DNA of 64,000 nt from assembly GCA_964351985.1 (NCBI GenBank), contig CAYGPR010000008.1, positions 37,202 through 101,201 on the forward strand. The letters are read 5' to 3'. The position numbers were made by a program, and so were the translations under genes. Below the pieces are notes generated by a model that was not told the origin of the DNA, ran no database searches, and saw only the letters and a program-made list of their open reading frames with translations. This document shows positions 48,351 to 57,571 of this stretch, in pieces (within the stretch, counting starts at the first letter, position 1; every line of letters starts with the position of its first letter). The stretch is from Meishania sp964351985 (GTDB lineage: Bacteria > Bacteroidota > Bacteroidia > Flavobacteriales > Flavobacteriaceae).

Positions 48351-49979
48351 ATGAAAAAAATTCTTTTTTTGTTATTTCTACTTCTAACAAGTTGCGAGCT
48401 ATTCAAAGAAAAAGTCGACTTGGTCATTATTAACGCAAATATCTATACCGTAGATGATGCATTCTCGAAGGCAGAAGCTTTCGCCGTACATAAGGGTAAA
48501 TTTATTGCCGTCGGAACCTCCGATGAAATTAGGGATGTTTATACCTCGGATCAAATACTCGACGCTGATGGCCGTACCATAACTCCGGGTCTCATCGATG
48601 CGCATTGTCATTTTTTTAGACTTGGTATGAACCAACAGGTCGCAGATCTTACCGGAACCAAAAGTTTTGAAGAGGTACTTGATAGGGTAAAGACTTTTCA
48701 GCAACGGAATCCCAAAGATTTCATTCTTGGGCGCGGCTGGGATCAAAACGATTGGGAGATCAAAGAATTTCCGACAAAAAAAGAGTTGGACGAGCTTTAT
48801 CCCGATACTCCGGTGGCATTGGAACGAATCGACGGTCATGCGTTGTTGGTCAATCAAAAAGCATTGGATATGGCCGGTATTAAATGGGATACCAAACTCG
48901 AAGGTGGCGAAATAGTAAAAAAATGGAGTGATGGATTTTCAGGAATTACCGGGGTTCTGATAGATAATCCGATTCGGTTAATTGACAGTGTCACTCCGGC
49001 ACCCGATCTCGAAACAAAGATTAGGGCTTTGAAGGATGCAGAACGTATTTGCTTGAACAATGGGTTGACCACGGTAAACGATGCCGGCCTTGATCGTTCC
49101 ACCATTGAATTGATCGATAGCCTTCAACAAGCGGGTGAATTGTCTATTAGAATATATGCCATGCTGAGCAACACTCCAGAAAACCTCAAGCATTATATTT
49201 ATCAAGGGCCTTATAAGACTGAAAGATTGAACGTGCGCTCTGTAAAAGTATATGGCGATGGGGCTTTAGGTTCGCGAGGCGCTGTTTTAAAAGAACCCTA
49301 TTCTGATAAATGGGGCCATTACGGGGCCATGGTGACACCGGTCGACGAAATTGAGGATCTGGCCCAACGTTTGGCGATTTCAGAATACCAAATGAACACA
49401 CATGCCATCGGTGATTCTGCCAATGTAGCCGTTTTAAGGGCTTATGAAAAAGCTTTAAAGGGAGAGAAAGACAGACGTTGGAAAGTGGAACATGCCCAAG
49501 TAATCACGCCAGAAGACCTCGATTATTTTAAGGATGGAATAATCCCATCCATTCAACCGACACACGCCACCAGCGATATGTATTGGGTAGAAGAGCGTTT
49601 GGGCGAAGAGCGTACCAAAGGTGCCTACGCCTTTAAAACACTTTTAGACAAGGCAGGTTTGGTAGCATTGGGAACCGATTTTCCAGTGGAGCAAGTAAGT
49701 CCGTTCCTTACTTTTTATGCTGCTGTAGGGCGCAAAGATGTGGATGGTTATCCTGAGGGCGGCTTTCAAATGAAAGATGCCCTTTCTAGAGAGGAAGCTT
49801 TGCGTGGTATGACCATTTGGGCGGCCTATAGTAATTTTGAGGAAAATGAAAAGGGCAGTATCGAAGTCGGTAAATTTGCCGATTTTACGATATATAGTGA
49901 TGACCTTATGGAAGTTCCGGTAAAGCAAATTCCCAGCATACGTGCGCAGCAGACATTTGTCGGAGGTGAAGTCCGATAA
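48351..49979 (+). CDS. YtcJ-like amidohydrolase lipoprotein
   Basis: 542 residues. Lipobox LTSC (Cys15). Amidohydrolase fold: a small beta domain (IINANIYTVDDAFSKAEAFA), metal site GLIDAHCHF, then LGRGWDQNDW, VNDAGLDRST, VYGDGALGSRGA, MNTHAIGDSA, EHAQVITPEDL and GTDFPVE. This is the YtcJ/NfdA-like branch. Substrate unknown; probably an amide or a cyclic N-acyl compound. Periplasmic or surface-anchored. Terminated by the hairpin at 49982-50010. Confidence 0.92.
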   Translation: MKKILFLLFLLLTSCELFKEKVDLVIINANIYTVDDAFSKAEAFAVHKGKFIAVGTSDEIRDVYTSDQILDADGRTITPGLIDAHCHFFRLGMNQQVADLTGTKSFEEVLDRVKTFQQRNPKDFILGRGWDQNDWEIKEFPTKKELDELYPDTPVALERIDGHALLVNQKALDMAGIKWDTKLEGGEIVKKWSDGFSGITGVLIDNPIRLIDSVTPAPDLETKIRALKDAERICLNNGLTTVNDAGLDRSTIELIDSLQQAGELSIRIYAMLSNTPENLKHYIYQGPYKTERLNVRSVKVYGDGALGSRGAVLKEPYSDKWGHYGAMVTPVDEIEDLAQRLAISEYQMNTHAIGDSANVAVLRAYEKALKGEKDRRWKVEHAQVITPEDLDYFKDGIIPSIQPTHATSDMYWVEERLGEERTKGAYAFKTLLDKAGLVALGTDFPVEQVSPFLTFYAAVGRKDVDGYPEGGFQMKDALSREEALRGMTIWAAYSNFEENEKGSIEVGKFADFTIYSDDLMEVPVKQIPSIRAQQTFVGGEVR

Positions 49980-49981
49980 TA

Positions 49982-50010
49982 AAAAAGCCGGAACATAGTC
50001 CCGGCTTTTT
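49982..50010 (+). terminator. Terminator after the amidohydrolase gene
   Basis: AAAAAGCCGG (49982-49991) pairs with CCGGCTTTTT (50001-50010), loop AACATAGTC. It lies between convergent genes and can serve both strands. Confidence 0.85.
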
Positions 50011-50033
50011 CTCATTCTTGACTTTATTTCAAT

Positions 50034-50573
50034 CTACATGGTAATCGGTACGGCAACTCTTGTCTTGTCCCATCCCATGACCATGTGTGCTCCGTTATCG
50101 ACTTCCTTAAAGGCGATCGAGAATTCTTCTAAAGATGTGGCGTCAGAGCCATTTGGTACGGATACCCTTGCAACATCTGCAGATTCGTCATAGGTATAAG
50201 AACCCCATTGGTTCAGGTTTTTGTTTAGAATTACTGTCCATTCCTTTTCTCCGGGAATAGTAAAAAGAGCGTAGGTGCCAGCTTTGATATCCTTTCCTCC
50301 GAAATTGACATCCTTATAGAAAGTAATTTCAGGAGCTTCGTTTGCTCCCGTTCTCCAGACTTCGCCCGGTTTGGCCAATTCGGCCATAGATCGACCTTTC
50401 AATTGTGGGCGGCTATAGATAATGCGAACAGCCTTGTCCGATACTTTGTAAGTTGAAGGAAAGGCAGCTGCATCCATCGGGCTTTTGTCCAATCCTGAAA
50501 ACTCTTGGGCCATACTTTCTGTAGTGAAAACCAAGGCCAAAACTAAAGTTGTAATCGTAAGTAATTTTTTCAT
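50034..50573 (-). CDS. DUF2911 secreted protein
   Basis: 179 residues, with a signal peptide (VLALVFTTESMAQ). DUF2911 blocks: VRIIYSRPQLKGRSM, GEVWRTGANEAPEITF, IKAGTYALFTIPGEKEW and VILNKNLNQWGSY. Beta-rich periplasmic protein with no known activity, common in Bacteroidota. Monocistronic. Confidence 0.92.
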   Translation of the reverse strand: MKKLLTITTLVLALVFTTESMAQEFSGLDKSPMDAAAFPSTYKVSDKAVRIIYSRPQLKGRSMAELAKPGEVWRTGANEAPEITFYKDVNFGGKDIKAGTYALFTIPGEKEWTVILNKNLNQWGSYTYDESADVARVSVPNGSDATSLEEFSIAFKEVDNGAHMVMGWDKTRVAVPITM

Positions 50574-50723
50574 AATAGTGTTTTGTTTTTTGTAGCGTTA
50601 AAACTAAGGAGTATTCAAGTGAATCTGTGCTAAAAAGTCGTTAAATTTCCCACTGCTTACAGATTGGTTGCATAAATTCCATTTTCACTTCGGTTCAATT
50701 ACAGATTAGTTGATATTATTCAT

Positions 50724-50751
50724 AATAATGAATAATGAATAATCAATAACT
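50724..50751. repeat. Heptamer array upstream of asnB
   Basis: AATAATG, AATAATG, AATAATC, AATAACT in exact 7-bp phase, 69 bp before the asnB start. Fourth period-7 array of the window. Confidence 0.65.
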
Positions 50752-50819
50752 TCTTTATTGTTTTATATTAGAACCATTAGTATCATCTTTGACTATAATT
50801 TGAAATTAAATTTAGTGTT

Positions 50820-52490
50820 ATGTGTGGAATTGTATGTGCATTTGATGTGAAAGAGTCTACGGAAGTCCTTCGCCCCCAGTTGCTAGAAATGTCGAAAAAA
50901 GTAAGACATAGAGGACCGGATTGGAGTGGAATCTATGCGGATGAAAAGGCCATTTTGGCCCATGAACGTTTAGCTATTGTAGATCCAGCTTCCGGAAAGC
51001 AGCCTTTGTTTAGCGAAGATAAAAAATTGATTCTTGCCGCAAACGGCGAAATTTATAACCACCGTGGGCTGCGAAAACAATTTGAGGGTAAGTACAACTT
51101 TCAGACCCAATCGGATTGTGAGGTAATTTTAGCCCTATATCAAGAAAAGGGTGTAGATTTCATTGATGAGATGAACGGTATCTTCGGTTTTGCCATCTAC
51201 GATGTTGAAAAGGATGAATATTTCATTGCTAGGGACCATATGGGAATAATCCCCCTTTATATTGGTTGGGACAAACATGGTACGTTCTACGTTGCTTCTG
51301 AATTGAAGGCGCTCGAGGGAACGTGCACTAAAATTGAACTATTTCCACCGGGGCATTATCTACACAGTTCAGATGGGGAATTCAAAAAATGGTATGCCAG
51401 GGATTGGATGGAATATGATGCCGTTAAAGAAAACGAGACGAGCATACGGGCTATCAAAGAAGCTTTGGAAGCTGCCGTACATAGACAGTTGATGTCCGAC
51501 GTGCCCTATGGGGTTCTACTTTCAGGTGGTTTGGATTCTTCAGTTACTTCGGCCATTGCCAAAAAATATGCCCAAAAGCGAATAGAATCAGATGATACTG
51601 CCGATGCTTGGTGGCCGCAATTGCATTCTTTCTCTGTCGGATTGGATGGTTCTCCTGATCTGGCCGCCGCACGAAAAGTGGCCGATCATATCGGAACCGT
51701 ACATCATGAAATAAAATTTACTATACAAGAAGGTTTGGATGCTATCAAGGATGTTATCTATAACCTGGAGACCTACGATATTACCACTATTAGGGCTTCC
51801 ACGCCTATGTATTTAATGGCAAGGGTCATCAAGTCGATGGGAATCAAAATGGTGCTTTCCGGTGAAGGGGCCGATGAACTGTTCGGTGGGTACTTATATT
51901 TCCATAAGGCACCCAACGCACAAGAATTCCATGAAGAAACGGTTCGTAAGTTGAGTAAATTGCACATGTACGACTGTTTACGTGCCAATAAATCATTGGC
52001 CGCTTGGGGAATCGAGGGCCGCGTTCCGTTTTTGGACAAAGAATTTATGGATGTCGCCATGCGCATCAATCCCCAAGATAAAATGATCAATGGTGAACGC
52101 ATGGAAAAATGGGTAGTAAGAAAGGCTTTTGAAGATATGCTTCCGGCAAGTGTAGCTTGGAGGCAAAAGGAGCAATTTTCGGATGGCGTAGGATATAGTT
52201 GGATAGACACCCTCAAGCTTATGGTCAACGAAGAAGTATCCGATGAGCAACTGGAAAATGCGAAGTTCAGATTCCCTTTACAGACGCCGACCACCAAAGA
52301 AGAGTTTTATTATCGCTCGATATTCGAAGCTCATTTTCCAAGTGATGCAGCGGCTCTTTGTGTTCCACAAGAACCTTCCGTTGCTTGTAGCACCAAAATT
52401 GCCCTAGAATGGGACGAGGCTTTTAAGAATATGAACGACCCGTCGGGTAGGGCAGTGGCCAATGTTCATGACGATGCTTATGTAAGGTGA
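50820..52490 (+). CDS. asnB: Asparagine synthase (glutamine-hydrolysing)
   Basis: 556 residues, normal for AsnB. It makes asparagine from aspartate, ATP and glutamine. The N-terminal glutaminase domain starts MCGIVCAF (catalytic Cys2) with RHRGPDWSG and LAANGEIYNH. The synthetase domain has the pyrophosphate loop LLSGGLDSSVTSAI and MVLSGEGADELFGGYLYFH. Cytoplasmic. It is AsnB of the class found in enterobacteria, not a peptidoglycan-amidating type. Monocistronic. Confidence 0.97.
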   Translation: MCGIVCAFDVKESTEVLRPQLLEMSKKVRHRGPDWSGIYADEKAILAHERLAIVDPASGKQPLFSEDKKLILAANGEIYNHRGLRKQFEGKYNFQTQSDCEVILALYQEKGVDFIDEMNGIFGFAIYDVEKDEYFIARDHMGIIPLYIGWDKHGTFYVASELKALEGTCTKIELFPPGHYLHSSDGEFKKWYARDWMEYDAVKENETSIRAIKEALEAAVHRQLMSDVPYGVLLSGGLDSSVTSAIAKKYAQKRIESDDTADAWWPQLHSFSVGLDGSPDLAAARKVADHIGTVHHEIKFTIQEGLDAIKDVIYNLETYDITTIRASTPMYLMARVIKSMGIKMVLSGEGADELFGGYLYFHKAPNAQEFHEETVRKLSKLHMYDCLRANKSLAAWGIEGRVPFLDKEFMDVAMRINPQDKMINGERMEKWVVRKAFEDMLPASVAWRQKEQFSDGVGYSWIDTLKLMVNEEVSDEQLENAKFRFPLQTPTTKEEFYYRSIFEAHFPSDAAALCVPQEPSVACSTKIALEWDEAFKNMNDPSGRAVANVHDDAYVR

Positions 52491-52946
52491 AAATGATGAG
52501 ATACTCCTTTTGTAAGGGGGTTGGTGGGTTTTGATGTCACCACATATACTGAGTATCGGTTAATGTCCGATCCTATAAAAAATTGAAGATTCTGTTTTCC
52601 TGTCTATTGTGGCAGACTCAGTTTTTATTTTAATTAGTCAATTGGCCCCACTATCAGTGGGGCCTTTTAAATATTACGAACTAAGTGTCTTGTCAAGATC
52701 ATTCCGAGGCCCCAAGCCTTGGTCAGATAAAAAATAAGGCTGGCTTAACCGAAACAATAAACTTGACATAACACTAAGATTTTTATAAAATTTTATATGA
52801 AATCACCTATCGTCAGACTTCTGAATTTTCCACAAAAAATGTTAATAACTTCGAGGTTAAAAAAATCCCAAAACCCCATATTCCATAGGGTATTGCGTAT
52901 ATTTGTAAGATTGCAAATTTTGAAGTAAAAACAACCAATATATCTT
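52491..52946. promoter_or_regulatory. asnB-gyrB intergenic region
   Basis: 456 bp without a gene. It contains the asnB terminator hairpin (52644-52668) and, near its end, a candidate gyrB -7 box TATATTTG at 52898-52905, 42 bp before the start codon. The -33 element is not clear. Confidence 0.6.
52644..52668 (+). terminator. Rho-independent terminator after asnB
   Basis: GGCCCCACT (52644-52652), loop ATC, AGTGGGGCC (52656-52664), then TTTT. It is 153 bp after the asnB stop, so the asnB transcript has a long 3' tail. Confidence 0.85.
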
Positions 52947-54953
52947 ATGAGCGAAGAAGCGAATAAAGACGAAGAATCGAAGAAAAAAGACGAGTCCAAA
53001 AAGCCCGTAGAACACCTTACCGGCGAAAACAAAAAAGCATATTCCGCAGATAGCATTCAGGCCCTTGAAGGTATGGAGCACGTACGTATGCGTCCCTCCA
53101 TGTATATAGGCGATGTCGGTGTGCGTGGATTGCACCATCTGGTCTATGAGGTGGTCGACAATTCCATCGATGAGGCTATGGGCGGTCATTGTGATACGAT
53201 CAGTGTTGTCATTAACGAGGACAATTCAATAACTACCAGGGATAATGGTAGGGGCATTCCAGTGGACATGCATAAGAAAGAAGGCATTTCGGCACTTGAG
53301 GTTGTCATGACCAAAATCGGTGCTGGTGGTAAGTTCGATAAGGATTCCTATAAAGTTTCCGGTGGATTGCATGGTGTCGGGGTATCCGTAGTGAACGCAC
53401 TTTCAGATAATTTGAAAGCTACCGTATATCGAGATGGTAAAATCTGGGAGCAAGAATACGAGCGCGGTAAGGCGATGTATCCGGTAAAAAGTGTTGGGGA
53501 AACAGACGACAGGGGTACGATGGTTACTTTCCATCCAGATAGTCAAATTTTTACCCAAACCATTGAGTATAGTTATGAGACCCTGTCCAATAGAATGCGC
53601 GAGCTTTCCTTTTTGAATAAAGGGGTGACCATATCATTGACCGATAAGCGGCAAAAAGATGATAAAGGCGAGTTTGTTTCTGAAACGTTCTATTCCGATG
53701 AGGGATTGAAGGAATTCGTACGATTTTTAGATGGTAACCGAGAGTCCTTGATTCAGAATGTTATCGCTATGGAAGGCGAGAAAAATGACATTCCGGTGGA
53801 GGTGGCCATGATCTACAACACGAGTTATACGGAAAATCTACATTCCTATGTAAATAACATTAATACCCACGAGGGCGGTACGCACTTGTCCGGTTTCAGA
53901 AGGGGCCTAACGACCACATTGAAGAAATATGCCGATGCCTCTGGTATGTTGGATAAATTGAAGTTCGAGGTACAAGGAGATGATTTCCGTGAAGGATTGA
54001 CGGCCATTGTTTCAGTTAAAGTACAGGAACCGCAGTTTGAAGGGCAGACCAAAACAAAATTGGGTAACCGCGAGGTTTCTTCCGCAGTTTCACAGGCGGT
54101 TTCTGAAATGCTCACCGATTATTTGGAAGAGCACCCTGATGATGCCAAGGTAATCGTACAGAAAGTAATTTTGGCGGCCCAAGCTAGGCATGCGGCCACC
54201 AAGGCGCGCGAAATGGTACAGCGTAAGACGGTAATGAGTATTGGCGGACTTCCGGGAAAACTTTCCGATTGTTCAGAGCAAGACCCGGCGTTATGTGAAG
54301 TGTTTTTAGTCGAGGGTGATTCCGCGGGCGGAACGGCCAAACAAGGTCGTGACCGCAATTTTCAGGCCATACTTCCATTGCGAGGTAAAATCTTGAATGT
54401 TGAAAAAGCAATGACCCATAGGGTTTTTGAGAACGAAGAAATAAAGAATATTTATACGGCACTAGGCGTGACCATCGGTACCGAGGATGATAGTAAGGCC
54501 TTAAACCTTGAAAAATTGAGATATCACAAGGTAGTTATCATGTGTGATGCCGACGTTGATGGAAGTCACATTGAAACGCTTATTCTGACCTTTTTCTTTC
54601 GGTACATGCGCGAATTGATCGAAGGTGGGCACGTGTATATCGCAACACCACCCTTGTATCTTGTAAAAAAGGGAAGTAAAAAACAATATGCCTGGGACGA
54701 TAAGGAACGCGATGAAATCGCCGACAGCTATAGCGGTGGGGTAAGTATTCAACGTTACAAAGGTCTTGGTGAAATGAACGCTGAGCAATTATGGGATACC
54801 ACGATGAATCCGAATTTCAGGACACTTCGTCAAGTAACCATAGATAACGCTACTGAGGCTGACCGTATTTTTTCTATGTTAATGGGAGATGAAGTGCCAC
54901 CAAGAAGGGAATTTATTGAGAAAAATGCCGTTTATGCGAACATTGATGCATAA
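52947..54953 (+). CDS. gyrB: DNA gyrase subunit B
   Basis: 668 residues. ATPase part (GHKL fold): VYEVVDNSIDEAMGGHC, TTRDNGRGIPVDMHKKEG, KVSGGLHGVGVSVVNALSD and THEGGTHLSGFRRGL. Toprim part: CEVFLVEGDSAGGTAKQGRD, PLRGKILNVEKA and VIMCDADVDGSHI. C-terminal TRYKGLGEMN-type block present as IQRYKGLGEMNAEQLWDTTM. An acidic/lysine-rich N-terminal extension of about 25 residues (EEANKDEESKKKDESKK) is unusual among GyrB proteins but common in flavobacteria. It introduces negative supercoils with GyrA, which is encoded elsewhere. Confidence 0.98.
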   Translation: MSEEANKDEESKKKDESKKPVEHLTGENKKAYSADSIQALEGMEHVRMRPSMYIGDVGVRGLHHLVYEVVDNSIDEAMGGHCDTISVVINEDNSITTRDNGRGIPVDMHKKEGISALEVVMTKIGAGGKFDKDSYKVSGGLHGVGVSVVNALSDNLKATVYRDGKIWEQEYERGKAMYPVKSVGETDDRGTMVTFHPDSQIFTQTIEYSYETLSNRMRELSFLNKGVTISLTDKRQKDDKGEFVSETFYSDEGLKEFVRFLDGNRESLIQNVIAMEGEKNDIPVEVAMIYNTSYTENLHSYVNNINTHEGGTHLSGFRRGLTTTLKKYADASGMLDKLKFEVQGDDFREGLTAIVSVKVQEPQFEGQTKTKLGNREVSSAVSQAVSEMLTDYLEEHPDDAKVIVQKVILAAQARHAATKAREMVQRKTVMSIGGLPGKLSDCSEQDPALCEVFLVEGDSAGGTAKQGRDRNFQAILPLRGKILNVEKAMTHRVFENEEIKNIYTALGVTIGTEDDSKALNLEKLRYHKVVIMCDADVDGSHIETLILTFFFRYMRELIEGGHVYIATPPLYLVKKGSKKQYAWDDKERDEIADSYSGGVSIQRYKGLGEMNAEQLWDTTMNPNFRTLRQVTIDNATEADRIFSMLMGDEVPPRREFIEKNAVYANIDA

Positions 54954-54972
54954 GAAACGGCACTTACACAAC

Positions 54973-55002
54973 AAAAACCTGCACCGCTCGTGCAGGTTTT
55001 TT
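54973..55002 (+). terminator. gyrB terminator
   Basis: AAAACCTGCAC (54974-54984), loop CGCTC, GTGCAGGTTTT (54990-55000) with further T. Perfect 11-bp stem. Confidence 0.92.
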
Positions 55003-55024
55003 AGTTTTGGGAAAAACCTACATT

Positions 55025-56038
55025 ATGAAAAGAGTATTTTTCCTACTGGTTGTACTATTCGGTTTGCAAGCGAATGCACAATCGAATATCAATGAAATAT
55101 TGGCCGCAGGTCTAGACGATGCCGAACGATTTACAAATGACTATCTAGCTCCCGTTTCAGAAGGTGCAATGCACAGTATTTCCAATGGGTGGTATAACCA
55201 CGGAAAGGCTAAGCCCTTGGGTGGTTTCGAGATTTCCATTATTGGCAATATGGCCAATTTCAAGAATAAAGACGCTAAAAAGGCCTTTACCTTAAATACG
55301 GCCGACTATGAAAACCTTCAATTTGATGACGGCAGCACTTCTAAAATGGTCTCATCGGCATTAGGAGATATTGAAGGTGTCATTGTTTTCGTTGAAGGGG
55401 AAATTGCCCCCGGCGTATCGGCGCGCGAAGAATTCGAATTACCTACCGGATTAGCTTCGGAGAACGTTAATTTTATTCCTTCCGCCTTTTTACAGGCCAG
55501 TGTTGGACTCATAAAAGGCACTGAGCTCAAAGTACGTTTTTTACCAAAAATCAATGCTGAGGAATCTTCAATCGGACTTTACGGTATCGGAATACAGCAC
55601 GAATTCACACAGCACCTTTCGGCGGAGAAGGTTTTTCCTGTCGCGATTTCTGGGGTCATCGGGTATACTCACCTAGATGGTACCTACGATTTTACGAATA
55701 CCAATATCATAGCAGGTAGTGATCAACGAATCGATATGACATTGAATACCTGGGTTTTTCAGGCCGTTGTTTCCACAAAACTTCCGATTATTAACTTTTA
55801 TGGAGGATTGGGATATCTGAAAGGAAAGTCTACAACGGATGTATTAGGGACGTATACGGTACAATCGGGACCTTTTCAGCAGACTTATGAGGATCCATTT
55901 TCAGTAAGCAAGGATGCCAGTGGGGTTCGCGCGAATATCGGTACTAAATTGAAACTAGGCTTTTTTAGGTTGCATGCCGATTACACCGTGGCGGAATTCA
56001 ATAGTCTATCGGTTGGTGTGAACTTTGGGTTTAGATAA
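55025..56038 (+). CDS. DUF6588-like outer-membrane protein
   Basis: 337 residues from the ATG at 55025, which opens the signal peptide (MKRVFFLLVVLFGLQANAQ). The start NINEILAAGLDDAERFTNDY is followed by a beta-rich domain with many transmembrane-like strands, ending SLSVGVNFGFR. It matches from memory the flavobacterial DUF6588 group; the function is unknown. The gene follows the gyrB terminator and has its own terminator. Confidence 0.75.
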   Translation: MKRVFFLLVVLFGLQANAQSNINEILAAGLDDAERFTNDYLAPVSEGAMHSISNGWYNHGKAKPLGGFEISIIGNMANFKNKDAKKAFTLNTADYENLQFDDGSTSKMVSSALGDIEGVIVFVEGEIAPGVSAREEFELPTGLASENVNFIPSAFLQASVGLIKGTELKVRFLPKINAEESSIGLYGIGIQHEFTQHLSAEKVFPVAISGVIGYTHLDGTYDFTNTNIIAGSDQRIDMTLNTWVFQAVVSTKLPIINFYGGLGYLKGKSTTDVLGTYTVQSGPFQQTYEDPFSVSKDASGVRANIGTKLKLGFFRLHADYTVAEFNSLSVGVNFGFR

Positions 56039-56063
56039 GCCTGACTGAACCAACTCATTGAAG

Positions 56064-56104
56064 TCCCGAATTCTTTCTCTTTAAGGATTCGGGATTTTTT
56101 TTTT
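56064..56104 (+). terminator. Terminator after the DUF6588-like gene
   Basis: CCCGAAT (56065-56071) pairs with ATTCGGG (56087-56093); a run of more than ten T follows. Confidence 0.85.
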
Positions 56105-56408
56105 ATTTCCTTCGACGACAAGTTCCGGTAATGTGGAGTGCGAGTTTATTATTGGCTACGGTTCCACATCCTAGGTAAGGTACACCATAACATATTTTAT
56201 CCTACTCATGATGCATTTTATCCAAAAAAATTGCCTTTAATCGATAGTGTTTTTGAGGAAAATTACATTTTATCGGTAAAAATGAACCATTCATCGAAAA
56301 TATCCAATATTAGGTAGGAATATTCCTTCTTAATACAGGGCCTGATGAAGCGATTTATCGGAAATAAATTCAATGCAGTAATTAAGCGTAATCCCAAATC
56401 CAAACATT

Positions 56409-56579
56409 ATGAAAAACGTACTATTGATTCGAGAAATTTATCTAGAGGCCTTCAAAGACTTGGGCACAAAATTCGTTAAATCTTATTTTAAGGCATTCAC
56501 ATGGTTCTGCTTTGCGAGTTATCTTGTTTTACTTTATGCGTTCGTGTTTAGAGTATCTACCGGTTTCGCTTTTGAGTAG
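56409..56579 (+). CDS. 56-residue membrane peptide (DUF6747-like)
   Basis: A short open frame with a good ATG context: it begins MKNVLLIREIYLEAFKDLG and ends FRVSTGFAFE. The middle is a single hydrophobic segment (FTWFCFASYLVLLYAFVF). It resembles the short flavobacterial family recalled as DUF6747. Its codon pattern is coding-like. It is preceded by about 300 bp with no gene and followed by a decayed second copy. Confidence 0.75.
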   Translation: MKNVLLIREIYLEAFKDLGTKFVKSYFKAFTWFCFASYLVLLYAFVFRVSTGFAFE

Positions 56580-56649
56580 GTGACAAGGCAGAAATCTTTT
56601 TAAAGTTTCTCTCGGGGTATGAGGTACTTTAAAATAAATTAAGCGGAGC

Positions 56650-56804
56650 TAGAAACTATTTTTCAGGTCAAAGAAAATTTTGAAGGTGTTCATTGACTAG
56701 GGTAATACTATTTAAAAGATTTTTAATGGTTTTGTATTTTGAGTTATTTTTTGGTGGTATATGCTTTTGCATTTAGAGTTTCTACTGGTGTCGCTTTTGA
56801 GTAG
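56650..56804 (+). pseudogene. Decayed tandem copy of the 56-residue gene
   Basis: The frame ending at 56804 reads LKDF-stop-WFCILSYFLVVYAF, then AFRVSTGVAFE-stop, parallel to the intact FKAFTWFCFASYLVLLYAF and VFRVSTGFAFE. The Thr codon has become TAA (56724-56726). Further up, TTCATTGACTAGGGT aligns with TTCAAAGACTTGGGC of the intact gene (TTG to TAG). The 3' flanks are also alike (GTGACAAGGCAGAA and GTTACAAAGGCGGAA), so the duplicated unit was longer than the gene. Confidence 0.7.
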
Positions 56805-56827
56805 GTTACAAAGGCGGAACATCAAAC

Positions 56828-56862
56828 AAAAAAGCGCCTATCGGGGGATGAGGCGCTTTTTT
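56828..56862 (+). terminator. Terminator after the decayed copy
   Basis: AAAAAAGCGCCT (56828-56839), loop of 11, AGGCGCTTTTTT (56851-56862): perfect 12-bp stem, working on both strands between converging genes. Confidence 0.9.
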
Positions 56863-56887
56863 AATTGGTGTTAACTAAAAAACGTAT

Positions 56888-56909
56888 AACTACTACTACT
56901 ACTACTACT
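56888..56909. repeat. Trinucleotide microsatellite (ACT)n
   Basis: About seven ACT units just downstream of the small lipoprotein gene (which ends at 56948 on the minus strand). Non-coding; prone to length change. Confidence 0.85.
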
Positions 56910-56947
56910 GATATTATTTTTAAAGGTATTTTATCATTACTAATCTA

Positions 56948-57319
56948 CTATTCTCTACTTGCCAGCATGAAACCGTCTACTCGTTCCAATAGCAATTTTT
57001 CATCGGAGTTTTTAAAACTTACCGTATCATCTGCCCTGTCCAAACCAGGATATGAGATGGTATAGGTATCATCACTATTTAATGACCACTTGAAATCTGA
57101 TTTAATTTTTATCGAACCGTTTTCAATTCTATGGAACCTTCCGAGATAGGCATCGTTAAAAATCCATTCGTGACGAACAGTTAGTTTAGCGGTATTCGTT
57201 GTCTCGACTTCGACACGAGACCATATACCGATTACAGGGTCGTTATTTTCGGGTATTCGCGAGCAATTGCTTGCGAAGATGATGGCGATAATCGCCAAAA
57301 ATGAAAAGAGCTTTTTCAT
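56948..57319 (-). CDS. Small lipoprotein
   Basis: 123 residues. The signal peptide ends ASNC (Cys19). The mature part is beta-rich (GIWSRVEVETTNTAKLTV, EWIFNDAYLGRFHRIENG, FKWSLNSDDTYTISYPGL), like the lipocalin-type domains common in Bacteroidota lipoproteins. No family named. Monocistronic. Confidence 0.7.
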   Translation of the reverse strand: MKKLFSFLAIIAIIFASNCSRIPENNDPVIGIWSRVEVETTNTAKLTVRHEWIFNDAYLGRFHRIENGSIKIKSDFKWSLNSDDTYTISYPGLDRADDTVSFKNSDEKLLLERVDGFMLASRE

Positions 57320-57571
57320 TATGTAGGTATTTTCTGATTCAAGATTTGGTACTATAAGAACGTCCGATTTCGAGTTGGTATTGTCAAAATTCGATGTACG
57401 GTATCCTATTCCCGTTTTCTTCGTTAAAAACCCTCTTTTTTTAACAAGGGTGCATTTTAACGATCGTTGAAATACATCGTTCAGAATATATTATGATATT
57501 GGACGGCCACTTATATCTGTTAAAATACCTATTTTTGAATTCACAAATTCAAATCATTAAAAACTACAAAT

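Noticed and set aside
50755..50800. asnB promoter based on CATCTTTG
   Set aside because: It misses one base of the -7 consensus and its spacing to the nearest TTG is too long; not strong enough to annotate.
51773..52297. Open frame antisense to asnB (174 codons)
   Set aside because: It lies wholly within the conserved asnB coding region and gives a low-complexity Ser/Leu-rich translation without family resemblance.
57459..57468. Palindrome AACGATCGTT upstream of mdh as an operator
   Set aside because: It is only 10 bp, self-complementary 10-mers are expected by chance over this length, and no second copy was found.
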